Positions 44,135 through 52,278 of a stretch of DNA of 64,000 nt are shown here, piece after piece. The DNA is from Paeniglutamicibacter psychrophenolicus (lineage in GTDB: Bacteria > Actinomycetota > Actinomycetes > Actinomycetales > Micrococcaceae). Numbering within the stretch: the first letter of the stretch is position 1; each line of letters opens with the position of its first letter. The notes beneath the pieces are model-generated. The model saw only the letters and a program-made list of their open reading frames with translations, did not search any database and was not told the origin of the DNA. Location of the stretch: assembly GCF_030812255.1 (NCBI RefSeq), contig NZ_JAUSSH010000004.1:186001-250000 (forward strand). Direction: 5' to 3'. A program made the position numbers and the translations under genes.

Positions 44135-45634
44135 CTAGCTGCCCTCCGGCATCACGAAGCTGGCACCCTGGCGGATGCCCGAGGGCCAGCGGGTGGTGAC
44201 GGTCTTGGTCTTGGTGCAGAAGCGGAAGCCGTCGGCCCCGTGCTCGCTCAGGTCCCCGAACCCGGAGGCCTTCCAGCCGCCGAAGGTGTAGTAGGCGATC
44301 GGCACCGGGATCGGCACATTGACCCCGACCATGCCGACCTGCACGCGCGAGGAGAAGTTCCGCGCGGTGTCCCCGTCCCGGGTGAAGATGGACACGCCGT
44401 TGCCGTATTGGTGCTCGCTGGGCAGGCGCAGCGCTTCCTCGTAGTCCTTGGCGCGCACCACGCAGAGCACCGGCCCGAAGATCTCCTCCCGGTAGATCCG
44501 CATGTCCTCGGTGACGTTGTCAAAGAGCGTGGGACCGACCCAGAAGCCGTCCTCGTGCCCGGCCACGTTCAGCCCGCGGCCGTCGATCAGCAGCGAGGCA
44601 CCTTCGTCCACGCCGACCTGGATGTAGTCTTCGATGCGTTCCTTGGCGCTTTGGGCCACGACCGGGCCGAAGTCGGCGCCCTCGTCCATGCCGTCGCCGA
44701 CCTTCAGCTTCCCGATGCGCTCCTTCAGCTTGGAGACCAGGGCATCGGCCGTGGCCTCGCCGACCGGGATGGCCACGGAGATGGCCATGCAGCGTTCGCC
44801 GGCGGACCCGAAGCCCGCGCCCATGAGGGCGTCGGCAACCATTTCCAGGTCCGCGTCCGGCATGATCACCAGGTGGTTCTTGGCCCCGCCGAAGCACTGG
44901 GCGCGCTTGCCGTGCGCGGCGGCGGTGGCATAGATGCTCTGGGCGATCGGGGTGGAGCCGGTGAACCCGATGGCCTTCACGCGCGGGTCCTCGAGCAGCG
45001 TGTCCACCGCCTCCTTGTCGCCGTTGACGACGTTGAACACCCCGTCGGGCAGGCCGGCCTCGGTAAAGAGCTCGGCCAGGCGCAGCGGCACGGAGGGGTC
45101 GCGCTCGGAGGGCTTGAGGATGTAGGAGTTGCCCGAGGCCAGGGCCGGGCCGGCCTTCCACAGCGGGATCATGGCCGGGAAGTTGAACGGGGTGATTCCG
45201 GCGATCACGCCCAGGGGCTGGCGCATCGAGTGCACGTCGATGCCGGCTCCGGCGCTGTCGGAGAATTCGCCCTTGAGCAGGGACGGGGCCGCGGCGCAGA
45301 ACTCGATGACCTCGAGCCCGCGCTGGATGTCACCCTTGGAGTCGGGGAAGGTCTTGCCGTGCTCGCTGGTCAGCAGCGCTGCCAGCTCGTCCATGTTCGC
45401 GTAGACGAGCTCGACGAACTTGTTCAGGATGCGGGCCCGGCGCTGCGGGTTCACCTGTCCCCATTCGACCTGGGCCGCCTCGGCCACGGCGATCGCGGCG
45501 CGGACCTCGTCGGCCGAGGCCAGCGGAAGCTTCGATTGCACGGCCCCGGTGGAGGGGTTGTACACGTCGGAGAAACGCCCGGAGGTTCCGGCGACGTGGG
45601 CGCCGCCCACGTAGTGGGTCAGTTCACGAGTCAT
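44135..45634 (-). CDS. mmsA: Methylmalonate-semialdehyde dehydrogenase (CoA-acylating)
   Basis: Converts methylmalonate semialdehyde to propionyl-CoA, CO2 and NADH, the last committed step of valine (and thymine) catabolism. 499 residues, aldehyde dehydrogenase fold with GFTGSTPIAQSIY for cofactor binding and catalytic Cys in GSAGERCMAIS. First gene of the minus-strand unit mmsA-HIBCH-mmsB. AAGGAG lies about 10 nt before the ATG. The upstream region carries a shared 11-bp motif at 45725. Confidence 0.95.
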   Translation of the reverse strand: MTRELTHYVGGAHVAGTSGRFSDVYNPSTGAVQSKLPLASADEVRAAIAVAEAAQVEWGQVNPQRRARILNKFVELVYANMDELAALLTSEHGKTFPDSKGDIQRGLEVIEFCAAAPSLLKGEFSDSAGAGIDVHSMRQPLGVIAGITPFNFPAMIPLWKAGPALASGNSYILKPSERDPSVPLRLAELFTEAGLPDGVFNVVNGDKEAVDTLLEDPRVKAIGFTGSTPIAQSIYATAAAHGKRAQCFGGAKNHLVIMPDADLEMVADALMGAGFGSAGERCMAISVAIPVGEATADALVSKLKERIGKLKVGDGMDEGADFGPVVAQSAKERIEDYIQVGVDEGASLLIDGRGLNVAGHEDGFWVGPTLFDNVTEDMRIYREEIFGPVLCVVRAKDYEEALRLPSEHQYGNGVSIFTRDGDTARNFSSRVQVGMVGVNVPIPVPIAYYTFGGWKASGFGDLSEHGADGFRFCTKTKTVTTRWPSGIRQGASFVMPEGS

Positions 45635-45724
45635 GTGATTGATGCTCCTTCGGCAAGAATTTGCGAAAAACGCGGCAACGCCCTGTGATGCGCACCACGC
45701 CCTGTACCCAAAAATATACTCGGA

Positions 45725-45735
45725 CTTCCTACTAA
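45725..45735. promoter_or_regulatory. CTTCCTACTAA motif, copy 2
   Basis: Identical to the 11-mer at 33718, again followed by TTG one base further on. It lies about 90 bp before the mmsA ATG next to an AT-rich TATATT patch that could be the -10. Confidence 0.45.
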
Positions 45736-45801
45736 ATTGCTAGGGTTGGGTCGTCCCGCCGATTGCCGGTTCCCAAACCTGACCGCGTGCACCGAAGTTG
45801 A

Positions 45802-45807
45802 TAGGTT
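45802..45807 (+). promoter_or_regulatory. -10 box for a leaderless xth transcript
   Basis: TAGGTT lies exactly 6 nt before the GTG at 45814, and a CTGACC-like -35 lies 17 bp further upstream. The GGGAGG next to the start is too close to serve as a ribosome site. Confidence 0.62.
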
Positions 45808-45813
45808 GGGAGG

Positions 45814-46617
45814 GTGAAGATTGCTACTTGGAATGTGAACTCCCTCCGTGCCCGTGCCGACCGCGTCGAGGACTGGCTGCGCCGCAGCGACGTCGACGTC
45901 CTGGCCATCCAGGAAACCAAGTGCAAGGACGAGAACTTCCCCTGGGAACTGTTCGAGAACAACGACTACGAGGTGGCCCATTTCGGCTTCAGCCAGTGGA
46001 ACGGCGTGGCCATCGCCTCCCGCGTGGGCCTCGACGACGTCGAGCGCACCTTCGTGGACCAGCCGGCCTTCGGCAAGGGGGGCAAGGACCCCGTGCAGGA
46101 GGCCCGCGCCATCGGCGCCACCTGCGGCGGGGTGCGCATCTGGAGCCTGTACGTGCCCAACGGCCGCGCCCTGGACGACGAGCACATGCCCTACAAGCTC
46201 TCCTGGCTCGACACGTTGAACAGGCAGGCGGCGGGCTGGCTCGGGCAGAACCCCGAGGCGCAGGTCGCCTTGATGGGTGATTTCAACATCGCCCCGCGCG
46301 ACGAGGACGTCTGGGACATCGACTTCTTCCACGAGAACAACCTCACCCATGTCTCGGCCCCGGAACGTGCCGTCTTCGAGGCGTTCCTGGAGACCGGGTT
46401 CGTCGACGTGGTCCGCCCGCACACCGACACCCCCAAGACCTACACCTACTGGGACTACACGCAGCTGCGCTTCCCGAAGAACGAGGGTATGCGCATCGAC
46501 TTCACCCTGGCCTCCCCCGCACTGGCCGCACGCGTCGTCGACGCACAGATCGACCGCGAGGAGCGCAAGGGCAAGGGCGCCTCGGACCACGTCCCGGTGA
46601 TCGTGGAGCTGGACTAG
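45814..46617 (+). CDS. xth: Exodeoxyribonuclease III / AP endonuclease
   Basis: Mg2+-dependent DNA repair enzyme cutting at abasic sites and trimming 3' ends. 267 residues of the EEP fold with KIATWNVNS at the start, metal-binding E34 in QETK, MGDFNIAP in the middle and the catalytic Asp/His of SDHVPV at the end. Start is GTG; a -10 box 6 nt upstream indicates a leaderless message. A gene of unknown function starts 3 bp after the stop. Confidence 0.95.
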   Translation: MKIATWNVNSLRARADRVEDWLRRSDVDVLAIQETKCKDENFPWELFENNDYEVAHFGFSQWNGVAIASRVGLDDVERTFVDQPAFGKGGKDPVQEARAIGATCGGVRIWSLYVPNGRALDDEHMPYKLSWLDTLNRQAAGWLGQNPEAQVALMGDFNIAPRDEDVWDIDFFHENNLTHVSAPERAVFEAFLETGFVDVVRPHTDTPKTYTYWDYTQLRFPKNEGMRIDFTLASPALAARVVDAQIDREERKGKGASDHVPVIVELD

Positions 46618-46620
46618 GCC

Positions 46621-47472
46621 ATGGCGCAGGCAAGCGGTTCAAGTCGGCGGGCCCTCCCGCCGACTTCCTACCTGCGCGTCTTCGAGCCCCTGCGCGCCTT
46701 TTCGGATGCCGACCAGCTGGTGGCCGTGGCCACCGGCCGGGTGAACCGCGAGGCACTGGAGGATGCCAGCGCGGCGGCGGCGCTGGCGCGGCTGACCCGC
46801 CCGGCCTCCGACCCGTTCCCGCACCACCACACCGAGGTGTTCCGCAGGCTTGTCACCACCTCCTGGGACGGTGCCGTCAACACCCTGTACTGCCCGGACC
46901 AGCTGGCCACGCGCACCATCCTGGCCTCGGAACAGCTCGACGGCTCCATGCGCCCGCAGCTGCTGGAACTGCTGGTGCCCAGCGTCGCCCGGGCGGCCAA
47001 TGCCGCGCGCGTGGACCGGCAGCGCTTCACCGACGACCTGGCCCACCTGCACACCCGCACCGCGACCTGGGGCATCCCCTTCGGCTGGTTGATCCTGGTG
47101 CACGAGGACGACGAGGTGGATGTCATCGAGGACGGGGAGGAATTGCTCTCCAGCCGGATCTACACCCCGCTGCACCAGGCCCTGGACCGCGTTCGCTATG
47201 CCGCGGCCACCCTGGCGATCCACGCACCGGAGATGGACCTGCTCGACGAACTCGCGGCCCTGAGCGAATGGCTGCAGCTCTTTGACAAGGAATCGGTGGT
47301 CGAACTCGACTACGGGCGCATCGCCACCCTGGTGTGGCCGGATGATTCCCCGCACGACCTGCGCCTGGGCATCGAGTCGCTGGCCGAATCCGACATGACC
47401 GGGGCCGCCGCCTCCTACCGCAGGCTCTCCAACCGCTGGCTGGCGGTCCGCCAGCTCGCCCGGGCCAACTAG
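46621..47472 (+). CDS. Conserved actinobacterial protein of unknown function
   Basis: I do not recognise this 283-residue family. It has no signal peptide or clear transmembrane helix, a His-rich FPHHHTEVFRRL segment, and an acidic C-terminal half with LVHEDDEVDVIEDGEE. It begins 3 bp after xth, so it is co-transcribed and may share a regulatory or repair context, but no catalytic motif is visible. Confidence 0.75.
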   Translation: MAQASGSSRRALPPTSYLRVFEPLRAFSDADQLVAVATGRVNREALEDASAAAALARLTRPASDPFPHHHTEVFRRLVTTSWDGAVNTLYCPDQLATRTILASEQLDGSMRPQLLELLVPSVARAANAARVDRQRFTDDLAHLHTRTATWGIPFGWLILVHEDDEVDVIEDGEELLSSRIYTPLHQALDRVRYAAATLAIHAPEMDLLDELAALSEWLQLFDKESVVELDYGRIATLVWPDDSPHDLRLGIESLAESDMTGAAASYRRLSNRWLAVRQLARAN

Positions 47473-47606
47473 CCGGGCCCTCAACGGCTCGCCCCTGCCA
47501 CGCGTGCATCATGGCGATCACCGAAGGACCCCGGGTCACCGCGAAGCGTCCCCTTGCCCCCGAGCGGGTGCCGGAGCGTGAGGGCCCGGTCCCGCTATCC
47601 GGTTGA

Positions 47607-47612
47607 TAGTCT
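47607..47612 (+). promoter_or_regulatory. -10 box for a leaderless YdcF transcript
   Basis: TAGTCT lies exactly 6 nt before the GTG at 47619. Confidence 0.5.
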
Positions 47613-47618
47613 CAAGTG

Positions 47619-48620
47619 GTGACCTTGCTCCCGGCCCTTCTGCTCTTTGCCCTGTACTTCTATCTGCGCCGCCGGGATCGCCGCATGCTGCGCAACGGCG
47701 TGGTCCTGGTGGCCGCCTGCTACCTGCTGCTGCTCGAGGCGGGCAACCTGGTTTCACGCTGGGTTCCCGGTGCGTCCTATGTCTTCCTGGCCTTGCTGGC
47801 CGTGGCCCCGTTGGCAGTGCTGGCGCTGGCCGCCGCCCTGATCCACAACGGCGTGGTGATGTTCCGCTCCGAGGGCAGGCGATTGGGCAACATGGTCTCC
47901 CTGCTGCTGGGCCTGCTGCTGATTGCCCTGCCGATCCTGGCGGTGGCCCTGGTCCTCACGCTCAACCCCCTGGCTATCGGGCTGGCGGCGCTGCTCTTTT
48001 TCCTGTGCAGCTACTTCGGCGTGGTGTTCGTCGTGTTCCTGGGGTACGCCATCGCCTACGGGCGCATGCCGTTCCGCGAAACGCCGCAGGGAATCGTGGT
48101 GCTGGGCTCCCGGCTGATCGACGGCAAGGTTCCCCCGCTGCTGCGCAGCCGCCTGGACAGGGCCCTGCAGATCTACCGCGACACCTCGCCGAGGCCGCTG
48201 CTGATTCCCTCCGGCGGGCAGGGACACGACGAGCCGCGCTCCGAGGGAGTTGCCATGGGCGAGTACCTGGTGGCCGCCGGGGCGGCTCCGGGGGATGTCA
48301 TGGTGGAGGGCAAGGCCGTGAACACCGAGGAAAACCTGTTGCTCTCCTCCGAGCTGTTTGCGGAGTCGGGCCGCAGCGGCCCGCTGTTGGCGGTGACCAA
48401 CAACTACCACGTGCTGCGCGCGGCCCTGCTGGCCCGCAGGCTGCGGATCGACGCCGAGGTGGTGGGTGCCCCCACCGCCAGGTACTACCTGCCCAGCGCC
48501 TTCCTGCGCGAATACGTCGCGGTGCTGGTGGAGCACAAGTGGCTGCACGCGCTGCTGTGCCTGCCCTTCATGGGGTTCACCGCCGTGCTGGTCATGGCGG
48601 TCATCGCCAACCAGCGCTGA
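47619..48620 (+). CDS. YdcF/DUF218 family membrane protein
   Basis: 333 residues. The N-terminal half has four to five transmembrane helices; the C-terminal half is the DUF218 domain with GIVVLGSRLIDGKVPPLL, PSGGQGHDEPRSEGVAMGEYL and VTNNYHVLRAALLARR, then a last helix. Family members (SanA, ElyC, YdcF) act in cell-envelope maintenance or vancomycin sensitivity, with an unknown reaction that may involve lipid carriers. The second of two tandem GTGs is chosen because it fits a leaderless start. Confidence 0.88.
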   Translation: MTLLPALLLFALYFYLRRRDRRMLRNGVVLVAACYLLLLEAGNLVSRWVPGASYVFLALLAVAPLAVLALAAALIHNGVVMFRSEGRRLGNMVSLLLGLLLIALPILAVALVLTLNPLAIGLAALLFFLCSYFGVVFVVFLGYAIAYGRMPFRETPQGIVVLGSRLIDGKVPPLLRSRLDRALQIYRDTSPRPLLIPSGGQGHDEPRSEGVAMGEYLVAAGAAPGDVMVEGKAVNTEENLLLSSELFAESGRSGPLLAVTNNYHVLRAALLARRLRIDAEVVGAPTARYYLPSAFLREYVAVLVEHKWLHALLCLPFMGFTAVLVMAVIANQR

Positions 48621-48629
48621 CACCACCGG

Positions 48630-49244
48630 TCACAAGACGCGTTCGGACCGCGCAAAGCGGGAGCGCGTGCCCACCACCAGGTAGATGAGCACGGGCCCGC
48701 CAACGCCCAGGGCGGCCTGGGCGAGCCGCGCCGCGGTGGCGACATCCCTGCCCAGCGCCCCCGGGGCGGTTCCCTTGCGGGGCTGGACCTTGATGCGCAG
48801 CCCGGCCTCGGGACCCAACTCCCACACACTGACGTTGATCGAGACCACGTCGCCGCGCCGGCCCAGGAAGTGGCGCAGCGCCTGTTCCACGGTGCTCTGG
48901 GAGATTTCCACCCGGCCGGGCATGGACTCATCGGGAATGTACGTGGACAGGTAGTCGCCGCCCCGGCCCCTGCCCTGGACGGCAATCCACCACAGCATCA
49001 GCAGGATGGCACAAATCAGCAAGGCGGCCACCACGATCCACAGCCAGGAGTCCTTTTGGCCCGGCAAGGTGGTCTCGGCCAGCATCGCGTCGAACCACGC
49101 GCCGAGGCCCGAGGCCACGTTCCGCCATCCGCGGGCGTAGCCCTCGGAGATCGCGACCAGCAGCGTGTTCAGGCCGCCGGCCAGCAGCAGCAGGCCCAAC
49201 AAGGACAGGACCATCCTGTTGAGAAGTCTCGGGGTCCGGTTCAT
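48630..49244 (-). CDS. Asp23-operon membrane protein (AmaP-like)
   Basis: 204 residues with two transmembrane helices (about 10-32 and 67-88) followed by a cytoplasmic alpha/beta domain. The layout resembles AmaP, the membrane anchor of Asp23 in Firmicutes, which would recruit the operon's Asp23 protein to the envelope. The ATG overlaps the upstream gene's stop (ATGA). Last gene of a five-gene coupled chain. Confidence 0.75.
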   Translation of the reverse strand: MNRTPRLLNRMVLSLLGLLLLAGGLNTLLVAISEGYARGWRNVASGLGAWFDAMLAETTLPGQKDSWLWIVVAALLICAILLMLWWIAVQGRGRGGDYLSTYIPDESMPGRVEISQSTVEQALRHFLGRRGDVVSINVSVWELGPEAGLRIKVQPRKGTAPGALGRDVATAARLAQAALGVGGPVLIYLVVGTRSRFARSERVL

Positions 49245-49816
49245 TGCCCGACCACCCCGCGTTCGGCAACCCGCAGGTAGACCCGCGGAGCCGGTTCCAC
49301 CAGGTTCAGCCGCAGCTCGTCCTCCAGGCCGGCAACGACCGCAGCCGGGTTGACCGGGGTGCCCGATGTCGGGCTGAGCTGCACCTCGACGCGTTCGCCG
49401 TTCACCGTGACCAGCACCTGCCCCGGGCCGACGCCGGCTTCCGCCCGTGCCCGGCGGGCCAGCGAGGCGGCCAACACCTGGTCGTCGACAATGAGGATTG
49501 CATCCTCACAGGCCAGGGCGTGCCGTGCGCGCCTACCGCGGCGCAGCCCGTGCACCAGAAGCAGCAGGCCAAACAGGGCCGAGGCCAGTCCGATGGCCGC
49601 CAGCCCGGCAGGCGGCAGGCTCCCAGGAAGGGTGGAAATCCAGAGCCACCAGGTTTCCGGGGTGGCCACCAGGGGCTCCTGCCCCAGGGCCTTGAGTGCC
49701 GCTTCAAAGAGGGCATAAAGGCACACCAGGATGACCAACGCGGCCGCGGCGATCGCTGCGGGAGAGCGCCCGCTGGTCAACTCGCGCTCACGGATGCCCC
49801 CTGGCTGCTCCTGCAT
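49241..49816 (-). CDS. DUF6286-like membrane protein of the Asp23 operon
   Basis: 191 residues: two hydrophobic segments (about 18-42 and 68-88), then a soluble domain of about 90 residues (DQVLAASLARRARAEAGVGPGQVLVTVNGERVEV). This type accompanies Asp23 genes in actinobacteria; its role is unknown. Start overlaps the preceding stop by one base (TGATG), end overlaps the next gene (ATGA). Confidence 0.72.
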   Translation of the reverse strand: MQEQPGGIRERELTSGRSPAAIAAAALVILVCLYALFEAALKALGQEPLVATPETWWLWISTLPGSLPPAGLAAIGLASALFGLLLLVHGLRRGRRARHALACEDAILIVDDQVLAASLARRARAEAGVGPGQVLVTVNGERVEVQLSPTSGTPVNPAAVVAGLEDELRLNLVEPAPRVYLRVAERGVVGQ

Positions 49817-50178
49817 CAGTGTCTCCCCTGGGTCTGGTCCACGATGCCGGTGACGCGCACATCCACTCGGCTGACCAGGGAACCGGTAAGTGCGGTGAAT
49901 TGCTCGCCAATGCCCGCGCGCTTCTCGCGCACCCGTTCAAGCACCGTGCCGCGGGCCATGCCGCCGGCATCCGTGAGCGGCACCGGCAACTGGATGAACA
50001 AGGCCAGGTAGCCGGCGTCGTCACGCAGGAACGCCCTCACCAGGGACGGCTCGACACCAAAGGCATCGGCCGCCACCGCACGCGCCGTGCCGGCCAGCGC
50101 CTGGGCGCTGACCCGGGTGTAGCCCGCGCGCGGGGGAACCCCCGGATCGCGCAGCGTGGCAGGGGGCTGCTGGCTCAT
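49816..50178 (-). CDS. Small soluble protein of the Asp23 operon
   Basis: 120 residues without membrane segments. The pattern SAQALAGTARAVAADAFGV followed by a beta-rich end (RVDVRVTGIVDQTQG) resembles a diverged Asp23/Gls24 unit, but I cannot assign it firmly. ATG overlaps the upstream stop (ATGA); no ribosome site is seen, consistent with translational coupling. Confidence 0.7.
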   Translation of the reverse strand: MSQQPPATLRDPGVPPRAGYTRVSAQALAGTARAVAADAFGVEPSLVRAFLRDDAGYLALFIQLPVPLTDAGGMARGTVLERVREKRAGIGEQFTALTGSLVSRVDVRVTGIVDQTQGRH

Positions 50179-50366
50179 GACGAGGATCGTCGACCGGTCA
50201 GCGCGTCCCGGATCGCACGCATGTCGACCCGTCCGCCGGCGACCCGGGCAACCAAGGCGCCGATCGCCATGAACAGAGCCATGAGCAGGAACCCGCCCAG
50301 GCCGTGGGCCAGCGCCGCCCAGGCCAGGATGGCTCCCAGGAGCGCACCAATCAGTGTGGGTTTCAT
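50175..50366 (-). CDS. Small membrane protein (DUF2273-like)
   Basis: 63 residues, almost entirely two hydrophobic helices (about 5-22 and 25-43) and a basic tail. Small two-helix proteins of this kind sit next to Asp23 genes in many Gram-positives. Coupled on both sides by ATGA overlaps, which supports it as a true gene despite its size. Confidence 0.75.
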   Translation of the reverse strand: MKPTLIGALLGAILAWAALAHGLGGFLLMALFMAIGALVARVAGGRVDMRAIRDALTGRRSSS

Positions 50367-50800
50367 GCCTGTTCCTCCACCGTCGCATCGCGACGTTTCT
50401 CGGATCCCGCAACGGAGACGGGAATGTGGACATCGCCGATTTCGATATTAACCTCAATGACCTCGAAGTCGGTTAGGTCCTGGACGGCATTGAATACCGC
50501 TTCACGCACCGCGGCGGCCAGGTCGTGCAGGCGGATCCCGTAGTTCGCCGTGAGCACCAGGTCGATGGCAACTTGCCGGGTCCCCACTTGGACGCTGACC
50601 CCGTGGGCCGGCTCCTGGGGCGATCCCACCGCACCGCGCAGGGCGCCCAAGGCCCGCGAGGTGCCCAATCCCAGGGAATGCACCCCCGGAATTGCGCGGG
50701 CCGCGGCGGCTGCAACCTTTGCCACGGCAAGGTCGGTGATCCTGGTGGTTCCGCTGGCTTCCGTTTCGGGCAGGTTGTGCACCGTCAGTTCATGATCCAC
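50363..50800 (-). CDS. Asp23/Gls24 family envelope stress protein
   Basis: 145 residues from a GTG at 50800 (GAGAGG nine nt upstream). The fold is recognisable from TTRITDLAVAKVAAAAARAIPGV, VQVGTRQVAIDLVLTANYGIRLHDLAAAVREAV and EVIEVNIEIGDVHI. Asp23 proteins bind membrane anchors and respond to cell-wall or alkaline stress. First gene of the five-gene chain. Confidence 0.9.
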   Translation of the reverse strand: MDHELTVHNLPETEASGTTRITDLAVAKVAAAAARAIPGVHSLGLGTSRALGALRGAVGSPQEPAHGVSVQVGTRQVAIDLVLTANYGIRLHDLAAAVREAVFNAVQDLTDFEVIEVNIEIGDVHIPVSVAGSEKRRDATVEEQA

Positions 50801-50979
50801 GATTCCGGTCCTCTCTGCGCTCGCCACACGGCACTCGGCGTACGTCCCCAGCCTACAACTGAACGTGACGCATATCGCAAGAATTGTCAGGTGGGCGGGG
50901 ACTCCGCCGCCCTTGGGGCCGGATGCGGGGCCCTTCCCGCCGGAAGCCGCCGTCGCTGGCCGCGATTCTTGTTAAAGCA

Positions 50980-51007
50980 AAAACCCCCTTGTTTCCAAGA
51001 GGGTTTT
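50980..51007 (-). terminator. Rho-independent terminator of the tRNA cluster
   Basis: A 12-bp stem with one mismatch (CCCCCTTG / CAAGAGGG core) and a 4-nt loop lies just past tRNA-Phe; on the minus strand it is followed by a T-rich run. Confidence 0.85.
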
Positions 51008-51010
51008 AGA

Positions 51011-51086
51011 TGGTGGCTCCGACCGGCGTCGATCCGGTGACCTTTCGATTTTCAGTCGAACGCTCTACCAACTGAGCTACAGAGCC
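51011..51086 (-). tRNA. tRNA-Phe (GAA)
   Basis: 76 nt with the cloverleaf intact, anticodon loop CTGAAAA reading GAA, T-loop GGATCGACGCC-type arm, and an encoded CCA end. Last tRNA of the minus-strand cluster Glu-Asp-Phe. Confidence 0.95.
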
Positions 51087-51142
51087 TGGCATCATCAGGC
51101 AAGATGATCACCGAGATCCTCCGGCGAACCAGAAAACCAAAG

Positions 51143-51216
51143 CGACCCTGACGGGACTTGAACCCGCGACCTCCGCCGTGACAGGGCGGCGCGCTAACCA
51201 ACTGCGCTACAGGGCC
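51143..51216 (-). tRNA. tRNA-Asp (GTC)
   Basis: 74 nt with anticodon loop CTGTCAC (GTC), acceptor stem GGCCCTG/CAGGGTC and discriminator G. The CCA end is not encoded. Confidence 0.95.
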
Positions 51217-51296
51217 TTACTCGCGAAGTCTCCCTCGCTCACAAGACAAGAACTCTACCAGAGCTTTTCGCTCGTGCAAAATCCGCATTTCATGCG

Positions 51297-51369
51297 TACC
51301 CCCAACGGGATTCGAACCCGTGCCGCTGCCGTGAAAGGGCAGTGTCCTAGGCCGCTAGACGATGGGGGC
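51297..51369 (-). tRNA. tRNA-Glu (TTC)
   Basis: 73 nt with anticodon loop CTTTCAC (TTC), acceptor stem GCCCCCA/TGGGGGT and discriminator A. The CCA end is not encoded. First tRNA of the cluster. Confidence 0.95.
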
Positions 51370-51539
51370 CAGGAACCTCTGCCGTGGATTTCTCCGCAGC
51401 AGTGGACTCAAACAACTATAGAGGTAAATTTCCCACCGCGCAAAACGAACCGTTCGAGAGCCCAAAATGCGACCCCCGTCACCCTGATTTCCACGTCCCA
51501 CCTCACCAAACCGCTTGCCCCGCCGGGAGTTGCTCTCGG

Positions 51540-51545
51540 TAGAGT
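51540..51545 (+). promoter_or_regulatory. -10 box before the zincin-like gene
   Basis: TAGAGT ends 7 nt before the ATG at 51553. Confidence 0.45.
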
Positions 51546-51552
51546 GCAAGGC

Positions 51553-51924
51553 ATGGGGTACGAAATGACCGACGATGAATTTGAGCTTGTGGCCGAGCGC
51601 GCCCTGGATGAAATCCCGGAGGCCCTGCTTTCGATGATGGAAAACGTCGCCATCTTCATCGAGGACGCCTACAAGCCATTGCCGGGCGAGGACCCGGGCA
51701 CCAAACTACTTGGCCTCTACGAGGGGACGGCACTGACCGAGCGCGACTCGGGATGGGGCGCCGGGGCGATGCCGGACCGCATCACGATCTTCAAAGATGC
51801 AATCCTGGAAATATGCACCTCGGAAAAGCAGGTGGTCGAAGAGGTTGGCATCACGATCGTTCACGAAATCGCCCACCACTTCGGCATCGACGACGATCGG
51901 CTGCACGAGCTCGGGTGGGGCTGA
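51553..51924 (+). CDS. Zincin-like metallopeptidase family protein
   Basis: 123 residues of the minimal zincin family found across actinobacteria. The zinc-binding HEIAHHFG (HExxH) lies near residue 108, preceded by TIFKDAILEICTSEKQVVEEVGITIV. Whether it cleaves peptides is not established for the family. The ATG at 51553 fits a leaderless start; a later ATG at 51565 is possible. A hairpin begins at the stop codon. Confidence 0.88.
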   Translation: MGYEMTDDEFELVAERALDEIPEALLSMMENVAIFIEDAYKPLPGEDPGTKLLGLYEGTALTERDSGWGAGAMPDRITIFKDAILEICTSEKQVVEEVGITIVHEIAHHFGIDDDRLHELGWG

Positions 51925-51940
51925 CGGGCGGTTTCGCCCG
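51925..51940 (+). terminator. Short hairpin after the zincin-like gene
   Basis: CGGGCG GTTT CGCCCG followed by AAAATTT, directly after the stop codon. Confidence 0.55.
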
Positions 51941-52278
51941 AAAATTTCCTGCGGCTTTCCCCGACAGTGGCCCCTTGGCGCATCGCCCCCGGCCAGCCCG
52001 GCGTTTCGACAATCCGAAATGTAACGAAACGGTCTCGGAAATCGCCCAAAATCACCGTTTCTCGCGAAACGGGGCTCGACAAACCCCGAAAGCTCCCGCA
52101 TTATCGTTATGCATTCGTTGCATAAGCCACCCCCGCACACTCCCACCTTCATCTTGGGGATGCAGTACAGCCCGTGACCATTTTCGCTAATTGACCCCGG
52201 CAGGCCCATCCTGCTTCGGGTTGCCCGGCCACGAATCAACCACCTGGTTGGACTGCAAGGCAGTTAGGAACCCCCTTC
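51941..52278 (+). promoter_or_regulatory. Long structured leader of the first NlpC/P60 gene
   Basis: About 340 bp without a gene. It holds a hairpin CCGTTTC TCGC GAAACGG (52055-52072), an inverted repeat TTATGCA TTCGT TGCATAA (52107-52125) and, next to the start, mutually exclusive pairings: GGTTG at 52219, CAACC at 52237 and GGTTG at 52246. GGGTT at 52218 could also pair with AACCC at 52269, covering the ribosome site. Cell-wall hydrolase genes in actinobacteria are often controlled by the c-di-AMP (ydaO) riboswitch, but I cannot match that consensus by eye. Confidence 0.45.

Noticed and set aside
51941-52278. Assigning the leader as a ydaO c-di-AMP riboswitch
   Set aside because: Some structure is present but I could not match the conserved core by eye, so I left it as an unassigned structured leader.
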